From positions 799 to 5,837 of the forward strand of contig DGOU01000176.1 of assembly GCA_002390165.1 (NCBI GenBank): 5,039 nucleotides of DNA, in the 5' to 3' direction. The notes beneath the pieces are model-generated. The model saw only the letters and a program-made list of their open reading frames with translations, ran no database searches and had not been told where the DNA came from. The number at the start of each line of letters is the position of its first letter. The first letter of the stretch is position 1. Below are positions 1-5,039 of the stretch, one piece after another. This DNA comes from Lutibacter sp. UBA4458 (GTDB lineage: Bacteria; Bacteroidota; Bacteroidia; Flavobacteriales; Flavobacteriaceae). The position numbers and the translations under genes are program-made.

Positions 1-11
1 TTTTATTACAT

Positions 12-24
12 TTCACAGTGTGAA
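12..24. repeat. 13-bp perfect palindrome, possible protein-binding site
   Basis: The sequence TTCACAGTGTGAA reads the same on both strands around a central G, with six-base arms. It lies in noncoding DNA at the left edge. If an operon diverges to the left, this would fall in its 5' untranslated region. Its protein partner, if any, is unknown. The perfect symmetry is seen directly; a binding role is only inferred. Confidence 0.35.
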
Positions 25-33
25 TTTAGGGAG

Positions 34-72
34 TTAACAATTACTTAACAATGATTTATATTAGGATTAACA
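34..72. repeat. Phased TTAACA direct repeats (11-bp period)
   Basis: TTAACAAT occurs at 34-41 and again at 45-52, and TTAACATT at 67-74. Their starts are 11 and 22 bases apart, so all lie on the same face of the helix. The missing position in the series (56) still begins with TTA. Such spacing suits a protein binding direct repeats, but the region is very AT-rich and chance is not excluded. Confidence 0.3.
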
Positions 73-75
73 TTC

Positions 76-89
76 CGAAATCGTTTTCG
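76..89. promoter_or_regulatory. LacI-family operator-like site 1
   Basis: CGAAATCGTTTTCG is an inverted repeat with 12 of 14 positions symmetric around a central CG. A central CG with AT-rich inner arms and CG-containing outer arms is the classic layout of LacI/PurR-family operators, where the hinge-helix leucine inserts at the central CpG step. The regulator encoded at 255-1280 is the obvious candidate to bind it. Its centre is 31 bp (about three helical turns) from that of the second site at 107-120. Confidence 0.55.
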
Positions 90-106
90 TGTTTATAACT
101 TTTTTT

Positions 107-120
107 CGCAAACGTTAGAG
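107..120. promoter_or_regulatory. LacI-family operator-like site 2
   Basis: CGCAAACGTTAGAG has a perfect AACGTT core centred on CG at 113-114. Five of its seven base pairs are symmetric. The left half, CGCAAAC, closely resembles a PurR/LacI-family half-site. It is weaker than site 1 but lies on the same helical face. It also falls where transcription would start from the minus-strand -7 box at 124-131. Confidence 0.5.
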
Positions 121-123
121 TTA

Positions 124-131
124 CAAACTTA
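124..131 (-). promoter_or_regulatory. Possible divergent promoter, -7 box
   Basis: The minus strand reads TAAGTTTG, a full match to the Bacteroidota -7 consensus TAnnTTTG. No convincing -33 TTG element is seen at the usual distance. Transcription leftward from here would begin near 117, inside operator-like site 2, and then run through site 1, as expected for a repressed promoter. No minus-strand reading frame opens in 1-254 (the ATG candidates I checked stop within a few codons), so any divergent gene would start left of the window. Confidence 0.35.
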
Positions 132-217
132 ATTTTATTGTTTTTTATCGAAAATTTAAAAAACTGTAGAAAATCAACATTTTTTTAGTGAAAATTAATT
201 CATTTCATATATTAGTT

Positions 218-225
218 TATATTTG
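218..225 (+). promoter_or_regulatory. Probable promoter -7 box of the lacI-type gene
   Basis: TATATTTG matches the Bacteroidota -7 consensus TAnnTTTG at every fixed position. It would place the transcription start near 232 and leave a short leader of about 23 bases before the ATG at 255. A clear -33 TTG is not visible at the usual spacing, so the promoter may be weak or depend on another factor. Confidence 0.5.
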
Positions 226-230
226 TAAAA

Positions 231-246
231 GACCATAATTATGATC
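231..246. repeat. Palindrome at the predicted start of the regulator mRNA
   Basis: The ten-base core CATAATTATG (234-243) is a perfect palindrome. With flanking GA and TC, 14 of 16 positions are symmetric. It covers the predicted transcription start and leader of the regulator gene, so a bound protein could block expression. It lacks the central CG of the two LacI-type sites, so a different protein, or no function, is possible. Confidence 0.3.
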
Positions 247-254
247 TCATTTGT

Positions 255-1280
255 ATGAAACCAAGAATAACTTTAAAGAAAATTGCTAGTGAATTTGGTG
301 TATCAATTTCAACTGTTTCTAAAGCATTAAAAGATAGCCATGAAATCAGTGAGGAAACCCGTGACAAAATTAAGGCCTTTGCAGATTTTTACAACTATAA
401 ACCAAATTCTTTAGCCTTACAATTGCGCAACCAAAAAACTTCTGTTATTGGGGTAATTATTCCTGAAATTGTACATCATTTCTTTTCAACGGTAATTGAT
501 GGTATAGAACAGTATGCAACAAAAAAAGGATATAATGTAATGGTTTGTGTGTCTAATGAATCTTATGAGAAAGAGGTTTCAAATTTTAACGTACTTACTA
601 ATGGAAGTGTTGATGGGTTAATAGTTTCTATCGCTAGAGAAACACAACAAAAAAATGAGTATACCCATTTTGAAGGGCTGATTAAAGATGATTTTCCTTT
701 AGTATTATTTGATAGAATTAACGATAATTTAGCTTGCGACAAGGTAATTATTGATGATGTTGGAGGTGCTTATAAAGCAACAAATCATTTAGTAGAAATA
801 GGATCTAAACGGATTGCATTACTTACTACCCAAGATTTTATTACTGTTGGGGCTTTACGAAAAGAAGGTTATTTAAAATCTCTTCGAAAAAATGGAATAG
901 AAGTAGATGAAAATTTGATTTACAAAATTGATGATAGTAAAGATTTATATGAACAGATAAAAAAAGTAATTTTTGTAACCAATCCGCCAGATGCAATTTT
1001 AGCAGTAAATGAAATTTATGCTGCAAATGCTTTAAAAATAGCAAAAGAACGAAAACTTTCTATACCAAATGATATTGCTATTATTGGTTTTACCGATGGA
1101 CTTATTTCTGAATTTACGTATCCACCATTATCTGAGGTGGTACAACATGGCTTTGCAATGGGGCAACAAGCTGCAGAGTTGCTTATTAAAAGAATTGAAC
1201 AAAAAACGGAAAGTGGGTTTAAAAAAGAAGTAATTTCAACCAATTTAAAAATTAGAAGATCAACTTTAGCGCCAAATTAA
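255..1280 (+). CDS. LacI/GalR-family transcriptional regulator
   Basis: A cytoplasmic sugar-responsive DNA-binding protein of 341 residues, the usual length for the family. Residues 5-25 form the helix-turn-helix: ITLKKIA, then the recognition helix within SISTVSKAL (17-25). The hinge NSLALQLR (51-58) aligns with LacI NRVAQQL, placing the minor-groove leucine at Leu57. From about residue 63 (SVIGVIIPEI) comes the periplasmic-binding-protein-like effector domain. It includes VDGLIVS (119-125), FDRI (152-155), the second-lobe opening GSKRIALL (183-190) and the late PNDIAIIGFTD (271-281). The ATG at 255 is the first in this frame after a stop at 213-215. No Shine-Dalgarno sequence is present, as is usual in Bacteroidota. 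Its position before maltose phosphorolysis genes suggests control of maltodextrin use, probably as a repressor released by a maltose-related sugar; the effector is inferred. CG-centred sites at 76-120 are its likely targets. The gene seems to form its own transcription unit. Confidence 0.95.
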   Translation: MKPRITLKKIASEFGVSISTVSKALKDSHEISEETRDKIKAFADFYNYKPNSLALQLRNQKTSVIGVIIPEIVHHFFSTVIDGIEQYATKKGYNVMVCVSNESYEKEVSNFNVLTNGSVDGLIVSIARETQQKNEYTHFEGLIKDDFPLVLFDRINDNLACDKVIIDDVGGAYKATNHLVEIGSKRIALLTTQDFITVGALRKEGYLKSLRKNGIEVDENLIYKIDDSKDLYEQIKKVIFVTNPPDAILAVNEIYAANALKIAKERKLSIPNDIAIIGFTDGLISEFTYPPLSEVVQHGFAMGQQAAELLIKRIEQKTESGFKKEVISTNLKIRRSTLAPN

Positions 1281-1369
1281 TTGTAGATATTATTTTACTA
1301 TTTTTTTTTCTAATTTTATTTGTAGAACTCAAAGGTTGTAGCTAACTATTAATGAAGTTTTTGCTGTAA

Positions 1370-1391
1370 TTTTACTTGTGTAAAAGTAAAA
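1370..1391. repeat. Inverted repeat upstream of transporter promoter
   Basis: The arms TTTTACTT (1370-1377) and AAGTAAAA (1384-1391) are perfectly complementary, separated by six bases. An alternative pairing is TTTTAC (1370-1375) with GTAAAA (1380-1385), four bases apart. It ends 17 bases before the -7 box and covers the -33 region. This is a plausible place for an activator or a competitor of RNA polymerase. It shares its half-site with the repeat at 1420-1437. Confidence 0.4.
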
Positions 1392-1408
1392 ATTTCATAT
1401 TAATTTAA

Positions 1409-1416
1409 TATATTTG
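1409..1416 (+). promoter_or_regulatory. Probable -7 box of the transporter/phosphorylase operon
   Basis: TATATTTG is a perfect TAnnTTTG match, identical to the box before the regulator gene. Transcription would start at about 1421-1424, giving a leader of roughly 95 bases before the ATG at 1517. The -33 region is occupied by an inverted repeat rather than a recognisable TTG, suggesting help from an activator. There is no CG dinucleotide anywhere in 1281-1516, so no classic CG-centred LacI-type operator lies here. Confidence 0.5.
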
Positions 1417-1419
1417 CCT

Positions 1420-1437
1420 TGTAAAAGTAATTTTACA
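1420..1437. repeat. Inverted repeat over the predicted transcription start
   Basis: TGTAAAA (1420-1426) and TTTTACA (1431-1437) form a perfect inverted repeat with the four-base spacer GTAA. It begins four bases after the -7 box, over the predicted +1. The eleven bases TGTAAAAGTAA also occur at 1379-1389, and GTAATTTTAC occurs at both 1366-1375 and 1427-1436. This shows the two inverted repeats are built from the same units. A shared binding protein is likely but unidentified. Confidence 0.45.
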
Positions 1438-1470
1438 TTCACTGTTTTTCACACTTCACAAACAAACAAC

Positions 1471-1489
1471 TATAAGAAAATATCTTATA
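1471..1489 (+). repeat. Small hairpin in the transporter mRNA leader
   Basis: TATAAGA (1471-1477) pairs with TCTTATA (1483-1489) around the five-base loop AAATA. The stem is perfect but has only one G:C pair, so it is weak. It ends 27 bases before the transporter start codon and is not followed by a T run, so it is not a terminator. It could be a fourth protein-binding palindrome or have no role. Confidence 0.3.
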
Positions 1490-1516
1490 ATTGATTTATT
1501 TTAACATATTTAATTT

Positions 1517-2857
1517 ATGGAAAAACGGAAACTAAGTTTCTGGGAAATCTGGAATTTAAGTTTCGGATTCTTAGGAATTCAAATGGGTTTTGCGTTGCAA
1601 AATGCAAATGCAAGTAGAATTTTACAAATTTTTGGAGCTCATGTAGAAGAATTATCATGGTTTTGGATTGTTGCACCGCTAACAGGTTTAATAGTTCAGC
1701 CAATAATTGGGTATTATAGTGATAGAACCTGGAATCGTTTAGGTAGAAGACGCCCTTATTTTTTAACAGGAGCAATTTTAGCATCATTAGGGCTTATTTT
1801 TATGCCAAATGCAGATATGTTTACTGCCTTTTTACCTTCTTTATGGGTAGGTGCAGGTATGTTAATGATTATGGATGCTTCCTTTAATATTGCAATGGAA
1901 CCTTTTAGAGCTTTGGTAGCAGATGTTTTACCTGCCGATCAAAGAACTTTAGGATTTAGTATTCAAACTATTTTAATTGGTATTGGTGCAGTTATTGGTT
2001 CATGGTTACCTTATGCTTTAACTAACTGGTTTGGTATTTCAAATAGTACACAACCGGGTGAAGTTCCTTTAAATTTATTGTTGTCTTTTATTATTGGTGC
2101 AATTGTTTTGGTAGTTAGTATAATTATTACTGTAGTAACTACTAAGGAATATTCTCCTGAGGAAATGGCGCAAATTCATGCAAGTGAAGAGGGAATTAAA
2201 GAAGAGGAAAAATCTAGTATTTTTGATATTTTTACCGATTTTAAAGAAATGCCTGCAACTATGAAACAGTTGAGTTTTGTTCAATTCTTTTCATGGTTTG
2301 GTTTATTTGGTATGTGGGTTTTTTCTACACCGGCAATAGCGCATCATATATATGGTTTGCCATTGACAGATTCTAGTAGTGAAGCTTATCAAAATGCAGG
2401 AGATTGGGTTGGTGTTTTATTTGGTGTTTACAATTTGGTATCTGCCATTTATGCTTTTTTCCTTCCGGCAATTGCTAAAAAAGTAGGTAGAAAAAGAACG
2501 CACACAATTTCTTTAATTATTGGAGGATTAGGATTAGTTTCCATTTACATTATGCCAAATCAATATTGGTTAATACTTTCTATGATTGGAGTTGGAATTG
2601 CTTGGGCTAGTATATTAGCAATGCCTTATGCAATTTTAGCAGGTGCAATACCTGTAAAAAAAATGGGTGTGTATATGGGGATTTTCAACTTTTTTATTGT
2701 AATTCCACAAATAATAAATGCCATAATTGGCGGACCTATTGTAAAGTATTTTTATGGTGGCGATGCAATTTATGCGTTAATAGCAAGTGGTGTTTCCTTT
2801 TTAATTGCTGCTATGTTAGTGTATAAAGTTAAAGATGTAGATGATAATATTCAATAA
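1517..2857 (+). CDS. MFS sugar:cation symporter, probable maltose transporter
   Basis: A 446-residue inner-membrane transporter resembling the sucrose/SLC45-like branch of the major facilitator superfamily. Twelve hydrophobic segments can be placed at about 10-30, 47-68, 80-97, 103-125, 147-170, 186-208, 253-275, 296-318, 329-346, 351-373, 383-405 and 417-437. A charged cytoplasmic loop (209-250, rich in Glu and Lys) divides the halves. The loop between segments 2 and 3 has the signature SDRTWNRLGRRRP (68-80), like the GRRRP motif of plant sucrose and animal SLC45 carriers. The second half has the matching VGRKR (323-327). The start is fixed by an in-frame stop only two codons upstream (1511-1513). 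It is first in an operon with beta-phosphoglucomutase and a GH65 phosphorylase, so maltose or a short maltodextrin is the inferred substrate. Caulobacter MalY, linked to a TonB-dependent maltose receptor, is a known precedent. Sucrose or trehalose is less likely given the phosphorylase type. Confidence 0.9.
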   Translation: MEKRKLSFWEIWNLSFGFLGIQMGFALQNANASRILQIFGAHVEELSWFWIVAPLTGLIVQPIIGYYSDRTWNRLGRRRPYFLTGAILASLGLIFMPNADMFTAFLPSLWVGAGMLMIMDASFNIAMEPFRALVADVLPADQRTLGFSIQTILIGIGAVIGSWLPYALTNWFGISNSTQPGEVPLNLLLSFIIGAIVLVVSIIITVVTTKEYSPEEMAQIHASEEGIKEEEKSSIFDIFTDFKEMPATMKQLSFVQFFSWFGLFGMWVFSTPAIAHHIYGLPLTDSSSEAYQNAGDWVGVLFGVYNLVSAIYAFFLPAIAKKVGRKRTHTISLIIGGLGLVSIYIMPNQYWLILSMIGVGIAWASILAMPYAILAGAIPVKKMGVYMGIFNFFIVIPQIINAIIGGPIVKYFYGGDAIYALIASGVSFLIAAMLVYKVKDVDDNIQ

Positions 2858-2869
2858 AAAAAATAAACA

Positions 2870-3526
2870 ATGAAAACTGAAATAGCATTTATTTTTGATT
2901 TAGATGGTGTAATTGTTGACACTGCAAAATATCATTATTTGGCTTGGAGAAATTTAGCAAACTCATTGGGTTTCGATTTTACCAAAGAGCAAAATGAACA
3001 GTTAAAAGGAGTTAGTAGAGTTAAATCTCTTGAAATATTGCTTGGAATAGGTAATATGAAATTACCGGATGAAAAAAAACAAGAATTACTGATTAAAAAA
3101 AATGAAGAATATCTTTCTTATGTTAATAATATGACTGCTGAGGAGATATTACCAGGAATAAATAATATGCTGGATTTTTTAATTAAAAATGATGTAAAAT
3201 TTGCATTAGGTTCAGCAAGTAAAAATGCTCCTTTAATTTTAGAAAAAGTAGGGCTAATTAATAAATTTACTGCAATAGTAGATGGTAATCAGGTTACTAA
3301 AGCAAAACCTGATCCTGAAGTGTTTTTATTAGGAGCAGAAAAATTAAAAATGAAGCCAACAAATTGTGTAGTTGTTGAAGATGCAATTGCAGGTGTAAAA
3401 GCAGCAAATGCGGCAAATATGACTAGTATTGGAATTGGAAATGCAGATACATTAAAAGAAGCAAATTATGTTTTTGAAGATACCTCAAAATTAACCACTG
3501 AGTTTTTAAAAAGCTTAATTAATTAA
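2870..3526 (+). CDS. pgmB: Beta-phosphoglucomutase (HAD superfamily)
   Basis: A cytoplasmic enzyme of 218 residues, normal for the family, that interconverts beta-D-glucose 1-phosphate and glucose 6-phosphate through a phospho-aspartate and a beta-glucose 1,6-bisphosphate intermediate. The nucleophile is Asp10 and the general acid/base Asp12 in FDLDGVIVDT (9-18). YH (21-22) supplies the His that corresponds to His20 of the Lactococcus enzyme. The cap domain has GVSR (47-50, phosphate-binding Arg50) and Lys77. Core motif II is GSAS (114-117), motif III Lys146 in KAKPDPE, and the magnesium ligands are Glu170-Asp171 in VVEDAIAG (168-175). All key residues are present. The start follows an in-frame stop at 2864-2866. 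It lies 12 bases after the transporter and 5 bases before the phosphorylase whose product it consumes, so the three are almost certainly cotranscribed. This pairing separates it from other HAD phosphatases. Confidence 0.95.
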   Translation: MKTEIAFIFDLDGVIVDTAKYHYLAWRNLANSLGFDFTKEQNEQLKGVSRVKSLEILLGIGNMKLPDEKKQELLIKKNEEYLSYVNNMTAEEILPGINNMLDFLIKNDVKFALGSASKNAPLILEKVGLINKFTAIVDGNQVTKAKPDPEVFLLGAEKLKMKPTNCVVVEDAIAGVKAANAANMTSIGIGNADTLKEANYVFEDTSKLTTEFLKSLIN

Positions 3527-3531
3527 ACAAA

Positions 3532-5039
3532 ATGAATAAGAATTATATTATACCAAATGAATGGTCTTTAATTGAAGAAGGATTTAATAGAGATAATGTT
3601 AAATCTTCTGAAAGTTTATTTAGTATTGGTAATGGTGCTTTAGGGCAACGAGCAAATTTTGAAGAAGATTATTCTGGTCCTTCTTTTCAAGGTAGTTATA
3701 TTGGAGGAGTTTATTATCCTGATAAAACTAGAGTAGGATGGTGGAAAAATGGATACCCAGAGTATTTTGCCAAAGTGTTAAATGCTCCAAATTGGATAGG
3801 AATTCACATTACAATCAATAAAACAACTCTTGATTTAAATACTTGTAAAGTTCAAAACTTTAAACGAGAACTAAATATGAAAGAAGGTTGGTTAAGCCGA
3901 TCTTTTATAGCAGTTTTGGAAACAGGCGAAAAAATAGAGGTGATTTCAAAAAGGTTTATCAGCATTACTCATAATGAAATAGGAGCAATAAAATATGCGG
4001 TAAAAGCGATTAATTTTGCTGGAGAAATAACATTTGAACCTTATTTAGATGCAGGTATTGTTAATCAAGATTCTAATTACGATGAGTATTTTTGGAACAT
4101 TTTAAATGTTGAAAAAGGAACAAACGAAGGCTGTATTTTATCAAAAACCTTAAAAACAGAATTTCAGGTTGCAACTGCAATGCAGGTTTCTTTTTTATTA
4201 AATAATCAATTGGTAAATTATCCTCAAAAAACTAAAATAGAAGAAAAAAAATTAACCTATTCTTATACTTTAAAATTGAATAAAGGAGATGTTGCAACCA
4301 TGGTAAAATATGGAAGTTATGCAACTTCATTAAATTATAAAAATGAGGAATTAATTAATGCCAGTTTAAAAAATGTTAAAGAAGCTAGCGCATTAGGTTT
4401 TGATACTTTATTAAAAGAACAAATTAATGCTTGGGCAAATATTTGGAGAACTGCAGATATTAGAATTGAAGGAGATAGTAAAGCGCAACAAGGCATAAGA
4501 TTTAATATTTTTCAATTAAATCAAACTTACTTAGGAACAGATTCTCGTTTAAATATAGGTCCAAAAGGATTTACAGGCGAAAAATATGGAGGTAGCACTT
4601 ATTGGGATACAGAAGCATATTGTATTCCGTTTTATATGGCTACAAAAGATGCTAGTGTTGCCAAAAATTTATTGCTATATAGATATAATCAGCTGGATAA
4701 AGCTATTGAAAACGCAGCAAAATTAGGCTTTAAAAATGGTGCGGCTTTATATCCAATGGTAACAATGAACGGAGAAGAATGCCATAACGAATGGGAAATA
4801 ACTTTTGAAGAAATTCATAGAAATGGTGCCATGATTTATGGTATTTATAATTATGTAAATTACACCAATGATTTTGAATATATTCCTAAATTTGGAATGG
4901 AAGTTATGATTGGTGTTGCTCGTTTTTGGCATCAAAGAGCAAATTTTTCTGAAGCTAAAAACAAATATGTTATTTTAGGAGTTACTGGTCCAAATGAATA
5001 TGAAAACAATGTAAATAATAACTTTTACACTAATTATTT
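3532..5039 (+). CDS. Maltose phosphorylase, GH65 (3' end cut off by window)
   Basis: An open frame of 502 codons without a stop. Family members have about 750-770 residues, so roughly a third lies past the right edge. The enzyme splits an alpha-glucoside with phosphate, inverting the anomeric centre to give beta-D-glucose 1-phosphate and glucose. Residues 9-270 form the GH65 N-terminal beta-sandwich domain, with NEW (9-11) and SLFSIGNGALGQR (28-40). The catalytic alpha-barrel begins near 320 and contains GPKGFTGEKYGG (343-354), YWDTE (357-361) and TGPNEYEN (485-492). Glu489 there is the probable general acid, equivalent to Glu487 of Lactobacillus brevis maltose phosphorylase. The specificity loop HNEWEITFE (418-426) matches, as I recall, the maltose-type loop 3 rather than trehalose or kojibiose types. 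There is no signal peptide, so it acts in the cytoplasm. An in-frame stop at 3520-3522 supports the ATG at 3532. It follows pgmB by 5 bases in the same operon. Confidence 0.93.
   Translation, partial: MNKNYIIPNEWSLIEEGFNRDNVKSSESLFSIGNGALGQRANFEEDYSGPSFQGSYIGGVYYPDKTRVGWWKNGYPEYFAKVLNAPNWIGIHITINKTTLDLNTCKVQNFKRELNMKEGWLSRSFIAVLETGEKIEVISKRFISITHNEIGAIKYAVKAINFAGEITFEPYLDAGIVNQDSNYDEYFWNILNVEKGTNEGCILSKTLKTEFQVATAMQVSFLLNNQLVNYPQKTKIEEKKLTYSYTLKLNKGDVATMVKYGSYATSLNYKNEELINASLKNVKEASALGFDTLLKEQINAWANIWRTADIRIEGDSKAQQGIRFNIFQLNQTYLGTDSRLNIGPKGFTGEKYGGSTYWDTEAYCIPFYMATKDASVAKNLLLYRYNQLDKAIENAAKLGFKNGAALYPMVTMNGEECHNEWEITFEEIHRNGAMIYGIYNYVNYTNDFEYIPKFGMEVMIGVARFWHQRANFSEAKNKYVILGVTGPNEYENNVNNNFYTNY

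Noticed and set aside
241..254. ATG at 241 as an earlier start for the regulator
   Set aside because: It is 14 bases upstream and therefore out of frame with the helix-turn-helix; the ATG at 255 gives a complete LacI-type N-terminus.
841..1243. Minus-strand open frames opposite the regulator gene
   Set aside because: They lie wholly within a well-supported gene, have low-complexity translations rich in Leu, His and Phe, and match no family I recognise. The same applies to minus-strand frames at 1515-1787, 2075-2284 and 4747-4935.
1301..1309. Run of nine T after the regulator gene, as a possible intrinsic terminator
   Set aside because: No G:C-containing stem precedes it, and such T runs are common in this AT-rich DNA. 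A terminator cannot be supported.
1281..1341. Three copies of TTGTAG at 1281, 1320 and 1336
   Set aside because: The spacing is irregular (39 and 16 bases), there is no symmetry and the unit is short, so chance is a sufficient explanation.
2725..2869. The A-rich 12-base gap after the transporter as a separate promoter for the mutase
   Set aside because: No TAnnTTTG box was found close to the gap, and the spacing is typical of cotranscribed genes.
3072..3102. Two runs of eight A in the mutase gene (3072-3079 and 3095-3102), as slippage or frameshift sites
   Set aside because: The reading frame continues intact with all family motifs in place. Lysine-rich stretches give such runs naturally in low-GC genomes.

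Overview
The window looks like a piece of a low-GC Bacteroidota chromosome, most likely a marine Flavobacteriia member. The evidence is the strongly AT-rich composition, the lack of Shine-Dalgarno sequences before every start codon, two perfect matches to the Bacteroidota -7 promoter box (TAnnTTTG), and gene content typical of flavobacterial maltose/maltodextrin loci. The genus cannot be named from this sequence.

Layout: positions 1-254 are a noncoding regulatory region with a pair of LacI-family operator-like sites, several smaller repeats and the probable promoter of the first gene. A LacI-family regulator follows (255-1280, +). A 236-base noncoding gap (1281-1516) carries a second good promoter box flanked by two inverted repeats built on the half-site GTAAAA. 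Then comes a tightly packed operon on the + strand: a sugar:cation symporter of the major facilitator superfamily (1517-2857), beta-phosphoglucomutase (2870-3526) and a family 65 glycoside phosphorylase, best read as maltose phosphorylase (3532 to beyond the right edge). Gaps within the operon are 12 and 5 bases.

How the genes work together: the transporter would bring intact maltose across the inner membrane. The GH65 enzyme would split it with phosphate into glucose and beta-D-glucose 1-phosphate. The mutase would turn the latter into glucose 6-phosphate for glycolysis, so one hexose per maltose is activated without ATP. The LacI-type protein is the probable sugar-responsive repressor. Its likely sites lie upstream of its own gene, placed as expected for a divergent operon starting left of the window (in such loci often the outer-membrane SusC/SusD uptake genes). 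That operon is not visible here.

I found no undescribed system. The proteins belong to known families and look intact. The parts worth a second look are regulatory: the operator pair 31 bp apart, the GTAAAA repeats around the transporter promoter, and an 11-bp phased repeat at the left edge.
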